Source: Posidonia oceanica
Taxonomy: Eukaryota > Streptophyta > Magnoliopsida > Alismatales > Posidoniaceae
Reading direction: 5' to 3'
Assembly: GCA_037176725.1 (NCBI GenBank)
Contig: JAZBRS010000059.1
Coordinates: forward strand, 10,651,001-10,715,000
DNA length: 64,000 nt
Shown: in pieces, positions 29,501 to 40,900 of the stretch
How the letters are laid out: the number at the start of each line of letters is the position of its first letter
Numbering within the stretch: position 1 is the stretch's first letter
The notes under the pieces: model-generated
The model's database searches: none
Told to the model about the DNA's origin: nothing
What the model saw: only the letters and a program-made list of their open reading frames with translations
Made by a program: the position numbers and the translations under genes

Positions 29501-32396
29501 AAAGGCTGGGGAAGCAAGAGAAGAGGAAGAGGAGGCTAAGGGAAGGAAGATTTACCGTTGTCCGCATCTGAGATGTCCTCCCGACGTCGGTGGCTTCAGC
29601 AGTCGCCGGTGGAGGCCGTCCGGTCGCTGCGGGCGTCGTCCGTTGCTCGCGAGGGCTGGAGTCGCTTCAGAACGATCCTCCGGAGCTTCCCAAGTGGTCA
29701 AACGGAAGCTTCGCAGCTCAGGTGGTGATTCGGCCGATTTGGGTTCACAGGTGACAGCCGGAGGCCGGGGGGGTGTCTGCTGCTCGTCGGCTCGGATGGA
29801 GCCTTCCGGGAGATTGCTGAAAGTCTGGCGAGTGAAGTTGGATGCTCGGAGAGGTCTTCTGGAGAGCAGGGAGTGGAATTGAGGATTGGGTCCGTTTCTG
29901 GACAGAAATTGGGTCAGGTGTTTGTTGTGGAACTTGGGGGCTGTGGTGGAAGGTTTGGTCTTCTGTTGGGTGGCCTGGAAAGGTGGATGTCTGGTGGATC
30001 TCTGGGTGGAGTTTGGGAAGGAGCTGCGGGCTGTGGTGAGGGGAATTGTTTGGTGGGTTGCGTTGGGTTGCAGGTTGAGGTCAGGTGGTGTTTCATAGTA
30101 GTTTAGGTGGTGAAAAGGCAATGGGAAATCGGGGGATGAAGGCTGGCTGTTGGGTGAAGTTGGGGGAGGAATTGGGAGAGGGATGAAGGCTTGGACGGGG
30201 CTTGGTCTACTGGGAAAGGTGATGGAAGTTTTTCTGAAGATTTCTGGGGAGAAAGAGGAAGGCTTCAGGTGGGGATTGCTCTGGGATCCAGGTCTCTCTC
30301 CGGGATGCCAAGGCTCTCTCAAGCCCTACTCTCACTGCTCTCTTCTCTCTGGAAATTGGGAGGTGAAGAGGAGAAGGAGGATGGTCGCACAGGGGGCAAG
30401 AAGCTTCGGAATTCTGGTCTGATGGCTCTCCACTCTCTGGTTTGCTCTGGATTGCTCTCACTCTGGCTCTGTCTGACACTCTGGATTGAAGGGAGGACGG
30501 GAGGCTTATGAATGAGGGGCTGCTGCTGCTGGGCGCGAGCTGAGAATTCAAACTCGGCCGGCGGTTACTGCAGCGGAGGGGACGGGGCGACCGGCTCCGG
30601 ATTTGGTGCTGAGATGGAGGAGACGGCGAGCTGCTGTAGATTGACACGATGGAGGACTCAAATTCGAATGGAGGAGGGAATCCTGTTGCCACAGCTCGTG
30701 GGAGAAAATTCGGTGGAAACGCTGAGGAAGGAGGAAGAAGAAGGAGGAGAAGGAAGGCGGGCTGGACTGTGGGCCGAGAAAAAAAGAAAAAGGAAATAGA
30801 GAAGAAAGGGAACGGGCTGATAAGCCCAGTAAGGGAAAAAAAAGGGAAAGAAAAATGGGAAAGAAGGAAGAGAGAGAGGGTAGAATGGGGAAATAAAATT
30901 AGTAAAAAGGAACTAAAAATAAATAAAAATATTAGAAGAGTTGTGCTGTAAATTAGGATTTTAATTAGAATTTTTAATGGTCATTTTGAGTTGATTAATG
31001 TGTTTTGGGCTTAATTAGGGTTTTAGGGTTTTGGTTTTGCTTTTAATTAGTTTTCTCTTGATTAAATGTTTGTTAAACCCTTTTTAAATTATTTAAAAAT
31101 TGTGTTTCCTTTGTTGGATACTTAGAATGTTGATTAGGATTTTTTAGGATTTATTTTCGTATTAATCAGGGTTGGTTTTAGGTTTTTAAGTTTTGGTCTT
31201 CTTGGGTTTTTTCTTTCTTAAGTCTTTTAAGTTATGTTTTGATTTTCATTTGTTCATTTTCCTTGAAGTTTTTTAGTTGGGTTTTTCTGGTTTGATAGGG
31301 TGTTTTTTAAGTCTTTCAGATGTGTTTTTCTTTTCTTTTTTAATTAAGCTTTTAACTTGGTTTTCTTATGTTTATTAGGTTAAGTCTTTTGCCTTCTTTA
31401 ATTACTTGTTTTAGTGTTTGATTTTTAATTCTCCTTTTTAGGGTTTGTCTTTTAATTCTTCTGATGGGGTTTTTATTTTTGGTGGGTTTTGATTTTATTT
31501 TAGCTTTTTCCTTGATTTTTCAGTGTTTTCTTTTGATTTGTTTTGCATTTTTTAGTTTGCATGTTTGGTTTTCTTTTTAGCTTGCTTTAGTTAAGTTTAA
31601 GTTGTTAATTGCTTGTTTAACATTTTTTAATTGTTTTTCTTAGGGTTCTGATTTGTTCCTTTTATGTTTTGAGGTTTTACAGATTTTTATGGGTTTTTGT
31701 GGATTTTTGCAAGAGAGGGAAAAGGAAAAGAGAAGGAAGAAAGAAATGGAAAAAAGAGGGAGATAAGAGGAAAAGAGATAGGTTGGAGGAAAACGATTTT
31801 TTAAAATTCAGAAAAAGTGTTAAAAATAAAGTAAAAATAGGGATAAGATAGAGGAAGGATAGAAGCACAGAGGGGGCCCACAGCCAGACCAGAAAAAGGA
31901 TAAGAAAGGGATGAAAAGAGAGATGATAATCAGGAGAGACAGAGGAGAGAGAAAATGATAATCCCGGAGAGAGAAAAGGATAATTTGGGTGAAAGAGGGT
32001 CTTAAAGGTCTTGGAATGGGGTGAGGATTGGTGAGTGGGTAGTCTAGGGTTTGAAGTCTTGGTTCTAAAGTTTTGGTTTGATTCTAAGGAGGTTTTGGAG
32101 GGGTTTCAAGGTGTAGAAAAAGGGTAGTTTCACCTAGATTTTCTAGGGTTTTTGGGAATGGGTTAGGTTTGGAAATTTCTAGGTTTTTGGGTAGGCTTGT
32201 TGGGTGGATAGTGGTGGGTTTTCCTATGGATTTTGGTTAGGTTTTGAGGTTGGGAAGGGGGGTAAAGGTTTAGGTCAAAACAGGCTGATTTTGAAGGGTA
32301 GAGAGGAGGATTAGGGTTAGGGTTTGGTTGGGGTTTGATCCAGCAATCACCAAGAGGGCTCCAAGGGTCCGGGCCTGCCAAGATGGGGTGTCAACA
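26542..32396 (-). repeat. Element A 5' LTR (5,855 bp)
   Basis: It starts (sense) with TGTTGACACCCC at 32396 and ends GCTACA at 26542. In sense order: C/T-rich start, A-rich region, CT tract, GC-rich region with a 256-codon frame (29552-30322), TGCAT-rich region (about 28440-29100), the conserved leader/donor block (about 27785-27930), a short 30-bp-type array (27170-27365), the near-invariant block (26848-26914) and the internal PBS-like site (26655-26665). Its last 3.96 kb match 1-3962 at about 99%. The base-pairs next to it (GATAG, 32397-32401) should be A's target duplication; the partner copy is off the window. Confidence 0.92.
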
Positions 32397-33599
32397 GATA
32401 GTATATTACAGCATGCATTTTTTGGTGGCTTTGGACTCAAAAGCAACTGCGCTAAAAGGGTGCTTCTGCACTTCCTGACTCAGGAGACTCGATCCTCGAG
32501 CAGCGCCATGCCAAGTTGTGGTTGGTGGCTCTCTTTCTCACTCTTGGCTCGGGATGAGGCTTTGGCTTCGCAGAGAATAGCCTTTGGCTGCAGGTAGGTA
32601 GCAGAAGCGTTGGATGCAGCTTCACAGCCTCCGTCTTAATTCCTCGGGGACCGACTACCGCTTTTGACGCTCACAGGATGATGTTTCTTTTCCCCTCATG
32701 AGTGATTGGATCTGCATCTAGCCTTCTTGGAAATGAGTGTTGTCTGCACAGGGGTTGGAGCGTGCTGCTGCGCTCGGAGGGTGGGGCCAGGTCCTCCATA
32801 TATGATGTCTTGTGCAGTTGCCAGTGTGGCGCTTGACGCTGATAGCTGAGGTGGCTTAGACGCTCGTCCGAATCACTCCTCTCATGAGCGCCTTCTTTCT
32901 TCAACTTCTTTCTTCATTTTTCTTTTGTGCTCAGCATGCATATCAAGTTATCATATTCTTTTGTTCACATGATCTCTATTCTTTTGGATATGCATGACTT
33001 CGCCCTCTTGGGGTAGCAGTCCCTGATGAGGCATTAAGAGTTCGGCTGATCCGCGTACACCCTCAGCCTCTGCAATGTGTGCTTGCAGCCTCTGGCTATG
33101 CTCCGCTCTGCTTTGGTCCTCTCTGTGTTCGGTGGACTCTCTTGATAAGGTAGATCCTGCTTGTAGTGTTCTGAAACTCAGCGGGATGCTCTATTCTGCT
33201 CTCAGTCTCACTTTGTGGCCACATGCAAGAGATGGCGCTGCTCGGGTAAGACCTGCCTGGGACTGTTGCTGCTTGACATCCTCTAGGCACTGCTTGCTTG
33301 TCCATAGCCAGGTTTCTGATTATACAAATGTTTATGGGTTTTGTATTTTTTTAGAAGGGAAGGGACAAGCATGTTTTTAGGTTTTTGCATTGGTTTTGTA
33401 TTTTTTATGGTTTTTTAGGTTTAAGAAAACATAAAAGGGAAAACCAACAGCAATGCGAGAAAATATTTTTACGTTTTTTGATTTTCTTGATTTTTTTTTT
33501 TGGTGCTTTTGCGTTACAGGATGCATGAAATGGCATGTATGCAGAAGGTGATATGCATGATGACAGATATGTACAGGATGGGATGAATGCATGAGATGA
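32397..33599 (-). other. Element B 3' region, no gene seen
   Basis: Sequence between A's LTR and B's repeat array. I find no similarity to the 3' regions of A or C. Short frames on either strand have no recognisable domain. The + strand shows a T-rich tract ending in GTTACAG (about 33490-33518), which looks like a 3' splice site but is antisense to element B. It may be B's own 3' UTR or another fragment. The rest of B would lie beyond element A, outside the window. Confidence 0.45.
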
Positions 33600-34165
33600 T
33601 AGCTATGTGCAGAGGAAGGTGATAGGTTGACGGACCTATCGCCGAATAGTTAGGGATATCAGCCCGAATGATAGGTTAACGGACCTATCGCCAAGCAGTT
33701 AGGGGTGCCAGCCCGAGGATGATAGGTTAACGGACCTATCGCCGAGCAGTTAGGGGTGCCAGCCCGCTGGGGACTCAGCTAGGGATGATCAGCTGAGGAG
33801 GATGACAGGTTGATGGACCTTTCGCCGAGCAGTTTGGGGTGCCAGCCCGCTGGGGGACTCAGCTGGGGATGATCAGCTGAGGAGGATGACAGGTTGACGG
33901 ACCTTTCGCCGAGCAGTTTGGGGTGCCAGCCCGCTGGGGGACTCAGCTGGGGATGATCAGCTGAGGAGGATGACAGGTTGACGGACCTTTCGCCGAGCAG
34001 TTTGGGGTGCCAGCCCGCTGGGGGACTCAGCTGGGGATGATCAGCTGAGGAGGATGACAGGTTGACGGACCTTTCGCCGAGCAGTTTGGGGTGCTAGCCC
34101 GAAAATGACAGGTTATCGGACCTATCGCCGAGCAGTTAGGGTTGCCAGCCCGAATGATATGAGAT
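33600..34165 (-). repeat. 84-bp tandem array of element B
   Basis: Anchor GAGCAGTTTGGGGTGCC repeats at 33827, 33911, 33995 and 34079 (84-bp period). At 33630-33740 there are three shorter units with the perfect 7-bp inverted repeat GATAGGT...ACCTATC. Later units read GACAGGT...ACCTTTC and pair only in part. It is the same repeat family as A's 114-bp and C's 54-bp units. Confidence 0.88.
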
Positions 34166-34319
34166 GAATGCAAGAAGTAGAAGAGATGCATGCTTTTTAA
34201 TGAGTTTTGTTAATTTTATACTTTTTATGATTTTCAGGCAAGGCAAAAAAAACGCAAAAAGAAAACAAAGCAAAACGAAAAGAAAAGACAATGCGGGAAA
34301 CAAAAGAGAGGTTAGAAGG

Positions 34320-34328
34320 ACTTACCTG
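34320..34328 (-). promoter_or_regulatory. Consensus 5' splice site downstream of element B gag
   Basis: The sense strand reads CAG|GTAAGT, a full match to the plant donor consensus, about 135 nt past the gag stop. The intervening sequence stays open in another frame (PSGPHRRDPLL...TTRRSAIQ). The acceptor was not identified. A T-rich stretch follows, as plant introns favour. It may produce a spliced RNA specific to B. Confidence 0.4.
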
Positions 34329-34461
34329 GATGGCGCTGCGCCTGGTCGTGCTGTCGACGCTGCCGTTGCATCTCCGAGCGTCCCTCGGACGAGATAGGGA
34401 GGATGGAAGAAGGGGATCGCGCCGATGGGGACCAGAAGGATCCATCGGAGCAGAGCGGGAT

Positions 34462-36630
34462 TCAGAAAAGATTGGGGTAACCCCCTGAGGTTCCGGCAAC
34501 TGCGAAGCCTGCAGGCTCGGAAGAGGAAGGGTCGGCTACACTAGGGCGTGCAAGTGCAAGTGCAGGTGTATGTGTATGTGTATGCTCCTGCTCGCCAACG
34601 CTGATGATCCTACGGTCAATCAAGTGTTGAACGGCATCCCGGAGAGCGAGGCAGTTGTCCGTCGAGTGCCCGGTGGCCCAATGGAAACTGCAGAACTGAT
34701 CCGTATTATGCCACCACGGAGGGGGATTTGGTGACGGACGGACAGCCGGGAGCCTCAGGAGAGACTCAACTTGAGGGAAGATGGCGCTCAGTGGTCCGGG
34801 GAGAGGCGTGTAATCACACTCAGCCCGACGAGGTCGTCTTTGCCCTGGATGGAGTCCTTGCCGAGCGGGTGCGACGTGATGCACGGGCTCGACGGTGGCA
34901 GTGTGCTCAGTGGGTGCAAAATTAGGTGCGTGCTCTAGCGAAAAAGGGTCTAGTTGACTCTCTGCATAGGCAGGCTCTTCAGGAAGATCGACGCATAACT
35001 CGGAGAGCTGTTCGGAGCGGTCCGGAGTGGAGCTGTTGTTGTTGTTGCTGCGGCGAATGCTGGAGGTGTTGGCCTGCCTAGCCAATGCAGAAAGTGCGAG
35101 GAAATGCCCACTTCGCAGCGAGCTTTCCACGCAGACACCAGCCCTAATCAGCGATGCATGACTAGTGATGTGCTGAATGCAAAGCAGAGTCCCAATCACT
35201 GGCAGCGCCCCTTTAACGATCATCTCGATAGAATCCTCCTCGGAGGGTTTATCTTTGACTTGGGCGGCTAAGGAACGCCAGCGATCGACATACTCCCCAA
35301 ATGGCTCTTGGGGTCTCTGCCAGATGGCGACGAGATCCTCCCTCTTGGGGATCAGGTCGAGGTTGAAAGCATACTGCTCAAGGAAGGCCTGAGAAAGATC
35401 GGTCCAAGTTCGAACCGCTGCCATGTCAAGGGAAGTGAACCACTTGAGCGCGGGGCCGGCTAAACTCTTCTGAAACAGGCAGGTAAGGAGCCTTTCATCA
35501 GCCTGAAGCTGAGCAAGGTCCCCGCAGTATGCCTTCAGATGCGAAATAGGACAGCCTTTACCATTGTATTTATCGAAGACCGGGATGCGGAACTTCGAAG
35601 GGAGTGCGGCCTCGGGAAAGAGACAAAGGTCGCGAAACTGGTAAGACTGGTGGTCCTTGCCCTGCACTAGACGTAGTGCTTTCTCCAAAACGTCCATCCT
35701 GTCATTGATGGGGTCTGGATTGGCTGCCATAGGAGATGAGGCAACAGGGGTAGGGACCACATACGTCGAGTGGGTCGCACCTAAGTGCTCCTCCGGATCT
35801 ACCATAACGTCGCCTGGTGGAGCAACGGGATGGCTGGCGTATCCGTGCGTGCGTGCAGTGTAGGCAGGAAAGTATGCTGGGTTTTGAACCTGATGCAAGG
35901 GGGATGGATGGGCAATATGCTGTGTAGTGCGATGTGCAGATTGTTGGAGCAACAGTTGCTGCACAGGCGCGATGCTGGGCAGTGAACCAGTGGGATACTG
36001 TGCTCCAACCAGCCCAAAAGACTGATCACCAGGAAAGGGAGTTGTATGCAGTGCATGGTGTTGTGCAGAAGTAGGAGACAGATGCCACGCCCCCATCACC
36101 GGAGCAGTGTGTAGCTGGGGCGATGGTCTTGGCGGGAGTGCAGTGTGTGCAACAGCAGGCCGCAGAGGAACCTCAGGGGCAACAGGAATGCAAGAGGGTC
36201 GAGCTGATAGAGCTATACCCTGCAGTGTGCGGGCAAGGTCCATCAGGTGCCGATACCGCGCTTCAGGGGACCCGTGAGTGGGAACACTGAATTGCAGAAT
36301 AGGCCGGGAGGCGGACTTAAGAGATTGAGAACCTAAAGCAATGGTCGTCGCAGTAGAAGGGATGTCGGGAGCGACATATCCCCAAGATGAAGGGGTCAGA
36401 GGCGCCTCCGAAGCGGGAGGGGCGGTCATCGAGACAGATTCGACGACCGGATCCAGAGTGGCGCAAGTTTGCCAAAGACCCGCAGCAGAAGGGAGTACCC
36501 TAGATGCCTGAGGATGGAATCCTAGTGTCACAGAGGGCACAGAGCGAATAGAAGTGAAATCCGGAGGAACCCAAGTGGTAAACCCCTCCGAATCGGCGGT
36601 AAAGTGGAGCCCACCGACAGACTAGGCCAT
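34462..36630 (-). CDS. Element B gag polyprotein, open for about 690 codons
   Basis: The frame homologous to A and C begins at ATG 36628-36630 but has TAG as codon 3 (36622-36624; A and C have CAG). The next in-frame Met is at 36540, giving 692 codons to the stop at 34462. Domains: Pro/Ala-rich N-terminus; capsid-like core (about 35200-35720) with RMDVLEKALRLVQGKDHQ, FRIPVFDKYNGKGCP, FQKSLAGPALKWFTSLDM and FLEQYAFNLDL; Asn/Ser stretch; then a complete knuckle, CSFHWATGHSTDNC (about 34668-34710). Length is like the gag part of A and C. An open gag with pol missing suggests packaging in trans. The early stop may make this copy inactive unless Met31 is used. Confidence 0.8.
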
Positions 36631-37893
36631 TGCTGACTGAGCCTAAGTGAGCAGAAGCTGCGACGAGAGAGAAAGAAATAAAGTCTAAGGAAAGCTACCG
36701 CCGGAAGCGAGGAGTAGCTCAGAGGAAGGACGCTCAGAGTCCGAGCAGCAGATCCCGCACGTACCTGCAAAAGAGTAAAGATGTTAGAGGTTGTATGCAA
36801 TAAAGAGTTATTAGGGGTGGCATGAATGGCATACATGCAAGTGAATGTCCTAAGATGCGCTCTCTCACCATGCATGTCCTGAGTAGATGACCTACTAGGA
36901 CGCACTCAAGGGTAGTGGGTTTAGACAGACTCCAGGTCAGAAAAAGCAGGTCCCCTGTCGAACTCCTGGCCCAAAGCTCAGGTAATAACAGGGTGGTGCG
37001 TTGGTGGCCTCTACCCCGCCAAAGCGTGGGGTGGTACCCTCTACTAACACCGACATGACCCCCGGACAAGGGGGGACAGACCGACTGACTCGCGCACGCT
37101 CAAAGTGGTGGAACAAGAGGCCGGGGACTGTCCTTCGCAGACTGTGGGTGGACTCAGAAGAGAGAATGCATGCTTTCTAAGATGAATCAATCATGCAAGA
37201 TGCTTTGGAGTCTTTTACTTGCGTTTTATTAACCAGAAAGGGGGAGAATTGCAAGTTATTGGCTCTAGTTGTGCTTAGAAGTTATTGTTTAGCTTTATTG
37301 TAGCTTTTAGATTAAGCAAAAGGGAAAGCAAACATGTTTCTACTGTCCTAGGCATGGCATGCGCAAAGGGGAAAGAGGCAGACAAACATGGCATGCAATC
37401 AATCACACAACAAAGCAAAAGGCATGCGCATGGCATGTGCAAGTGTTTGTGAGCATGATAGTGAAGAAAAAACATTCATCATGTCAAAAGGCATATATAC
37501 AAGGCATGTGCGTGCGTAGTGACATAGCAAATGTGTAAAAGAAGCATTCAAAAAGAATGCATCGTAGCCAAACAAGTATGTAGACATGCAAAGTGCGAGA
37601 ATAAAGCAGTAAAAAGCAAGTAAGGCAAGGAAAGTGAAGACAAGTAAGCTGTAAAGGAAGTAAGAGCATAAGCAAGACAATAAGTAAATAAACAAGCAGA
37701 GAAGCAAAGCCAAGCAAAAGGGAGCGCAAATCGAGGCAAAAGAGGTGCGAAACCCAAGCAGAGTAGCCACGAGGCGACTCGCTAGGAGTTTGCACCGAAA
37801 AGCGAGCAAAACAGACAGAGAAGGCACAAAAGGCAGACAAAGAAAGCAAATCCCAAGCGAGCGAAAGGGAAGGCGAAAGCCGGAGTCTAGCAT
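36631..37893 (-). other. Element B leader (5' untranslated region)
   Basis: Aligns with the leaders of A and C, including the shared blocks at 36900-37150 and 37400-37560. Near gag it differs: the sense strand has a pyrimidine tract ending TTTTGCAG directly followed by GTACGTG (junction 36764/36765), i.e. an acceptor and a donor back to back. No coding frame is shared with the other leaders. Confidence 0.6.
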
Positions 37894-37910
37894 CCCCAGC
37901 AGAGTCGCCA
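37894..37910 (-). promoter_or_regulatory. Primer-binding site of element B
   Basis: TGGCGACTCTGCTGGGG in sense orientation, one base after the LTR end at 37912. Identical to that of element A, which supports A-B family membership and B's use of the same priming tRNA. Confidence 0.85.
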
Positions 37911-37911
37911 C

Positions 37912-40900
37912 TGTAGCAATCCCAATCGGAATCAGGCTCACTATTAGCGGCGATTGGATCCGAGGAAGAGGCTCAACTCGAAAACACTTAAAATCGAAGA
38001 GAAAAGAGAAAGATAAGACAAATCAGAGTCGCCACCATGTCCATTAACCGGAGACAAGGAAAATCAGGGGAAATGCGTGAATTAACACGCAAAACCAAGC
38101 AAGAAATGCAAAGCAAAGCAATACAAGGGAAAACAAATGCAAATGCATGCAAAAGAGATGACTCTAGCCTAGGATAAGGGCAGTATGGTCATTGCGGGCC
38201 AAAAGACAGGGCAAGGACTCCTGTTACATGCGGGGAAGGTGTTAGGCACCCCCGACACGCCCGAGAATCAGTCTTTCTAGGCTTACGCTCGCATACGCAG
38301 GAAAATGCAGGATTGAATGCCTATGTGCCTATAAATGCCTAAATGAATGCTCAAGGTGTGCTCTAAGTGGGGAAGGAACAAAGCAAGGAAGTAAACGTGC
38401 TTTCTAAGTGCTCAGCTACGCTGTCTGTGTTCCGAACCGGGCGAAACCTGACTCGTGAGAACTCCAGGCAGTAAGCATCATAGCCCTATATGCAAATGCA
38501 AGCGAAAAAAGCAAAACAACGGCAAAACCATGCAATGCAGTCGACATGCAAGAGAAAACGGCGTAAAACACGCAAAACGAGGCAAGAAACAAGAACGGCA
38601 CGCGAAACGGCGCAAAAGGACAAGATCGACACGCAAAACGAGCGAGAAAGTAAGGCAGCACGCAAATCGGTGCAAAAGACGATGACGGGCACGCAAAACT
38701 GTGCCAAAACAGGGCAAGCGCGCAAAGCGGCGCGAAAGACAAAGTAGGCACGCAAAACGGTGCCAAAACGAGAGCGGGGCACGCAAAACGGTGCCAAAAG
38801 CAGCGAGATAAAAACCTCAGAAAAGCCGTGCGAATGCAAATGCAAGGAAAAGATTAGAAGCAGTAAAAGGAGAAGTAGAACAACGCATGTGTGAGAACAG
38901 GCGCTGTCCGGGGCCACACAGAGTAGGTGTGAAGACCTACAAAGGGGAGGGTGAGCAAACGGAGGGATTACCACTCCTTTGTGACCGTTTCCCACTAAAC
39001 CGTTCCACGATCTGTCTCGCACGCTGCCCAAAGCTCGCGATGCGATCGGATCGTGGAAAAGGGGGAAGAAAGTCACATTAAGTGGTAAATCCAGAGAAAA
39101 CTCAACACAAAACACATGGGGGAAACACGAAACGGGGATCTAAGTTGCCAAGCAGAAAGGGGAGGTCCTATTCTACATGCTCAAAGAGACAGAAATCGAA
39201 AACGAGGGAAAACTATGCAAATGGCATGCAAATGAATGCAATGTAGGGGTTTAGGAGGACATACCTGGAAATCCGGGAGCCTGATCTGAGATCTGTCTAG
39301 TCCATGCTGAAGAGCGCTTTGCTGCGGTCGCCTGGGCAGCTTACTTGAGAAGATCCAACGGCCGGATTGGAAGATATCGCAGCTTCAAGGCAGAAAGGCC
39401 AGAACAGGGGGAGAAGAACAGATCTAGGTGTTCAGGAGGTCCTAGGGGTGTGCAAAAGGTCCTCCAAGTGAAAGGGAGCTAAAGGTGCTTAGTGTGTGCA
39501 AAAGGATGCTAAAATGCAAGACTAAATGGATGCAGAATGCATACAAAAGCAAGAAGAGACAAGGGGAAAAACTTGGAAAAGACAGGAGTTCAAAAGCATT
39601 TTTGAAAAAGAAAAGGGACTAAATGCAAGTTTTCACAAAGGATAGGGTCCACAGAGGAGGGTTTTGAAAACAGGAGAGGGCAGGGCTTTATTTTGCAAAA
39701 GACTGGGTTCAAAAAGCTATTTTGAAAAGGGGATATGCATCAGAAGAAGTTTTGAAAGCAAAAGGCAAGCAAAAAGCAATTTTGAAAAACTCTAGGGTCT
39801 AAAATGCAATTTTTCCAGAAAACAGGGGTCTGGGGAGTCTGGGGATGCTAATGGAGGGTCTACGCGCAATTTGGCAAGCATAGGAGCTAAGATGCAACTT
39901 TAGGGGCAAAATAGTCTTTTTACATGGTTTTTAAAGGATGCAAGGACCTATGTGTGATTTTTGAATCATGCAGGGGTCAAATATGCAATTTTATATGTAA
40001 AACATGCTCTGAAATCAAAAGACAGGACTGATGTGCAATTTTTGAAAAAAACAGGGGCCAAAATGCAATGCAATAAGCAAAAATGCATGCAGGATGGTTA
40101 CTGTCCATTTAAAATGGACCTAAATGCAAAAATGCAAAACCAGGAGGCAAAACATGCAATGCAGTATGCAAAAATAAAAAATAAAACCTAAATTTCTACA
40201 GTGCATGGACCTAAATGCAAAATCAGAAACATGTAGGGGGCTAGAATGCAATGCAATATGGCAAAATACATGCAAATAAACGATCTGATTTAAAACAGGA
40301 CCCAAATGCAAAAATTGAAAACAGAGGGGCTGAAGCATAAAATTTTATAACTAAACAGCACAGTAAAAGGACTGAAAAGAAAATACTGAAAAACACAGAT
40401 ATTCAGAGCAATTTAGCATGATTTTAAATTAAAAACAAAGCAAATTAAATGGCATAAGGACTGAAATGCAAAAGTGAAAGAACTTAGGCTAAGCATGCAA
40501 TATTCACACAAAAACCATATAACTGAGAAAATAAAAGCACAGTGATCGTCGGCGGAGGTGAGTACTGTAGCAGTAAGCTTCCAGACCCCCACCACCACCG
40601 GCACAGGGGGGCTGCGGAGGCGCAGGAGGGCGGAGGCGGCTGCTGACGTCCGTGCGGAGCTCTGGGGATTGTCGGGACGGCGTTCCGCTGGCTGGAGCGT
40701 CGTGGAGATCGGAGAACGGCGCCGGAGAAGAGGAACTGACCGGCGTGTCGAGGACGGAGCAGGAGGGCCGGAGAACTGGTTCTGGTCGGCGGAAAAAGCA
40801 TCAGGAGGAAGAGAGAGAGCGGGGGGGAGATTAGTGATTACCTGTCGTTGTGTCCGGAGCGCGCTCCCGACCTCGGCAGTGTCGGAGCTGGCCGGCGATG

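Larger units (their letters stand above)
1..32396 (-). mobile_element. Element A: near-complete Tat/Ogre-type Ty3/gypsy retrotransposon (3' LTR truncated by window edge)
   Basis: Read on the minus strand, the order is 5' LTR (26542-32396), PBS, leader, gag, protease, RT, two RNase H domains, integrase, spacer, 3' ORF, tandem repeats, polypurine tract and 3' LTR (1-3962 visible). Without the nested solo LTR at 11928-17527 the internal region is about 17 kb, so the whole element would be near 28-29 kb, in the size range known for Ogre elements. The two LTRs differ by roughly thirty single bases over the 3.96 kb I could compare by eye, so the insertion is young. The coding region nevertheless carries several stops and two frameshifts. 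No polypurine tract precedes the LTR at 32397, so this LTR is A's 5' LTR inserted into B rather than an LTR shared by A and B. Confidence 0.9.

Noticed and set aside
33490..33518. T-rich tract ending GTTACAG as a host-gene splice site
   Set aside because: No exon-like frame adjoins it, and it lies antisense inside element B.
33600..34165. CRISPR-like array of repeats and spacers
   Set aside because: Plant retrotransposon context, no constant-repeat/unique-spacer pattern, and units are tandem copies with shared 'spacers'.
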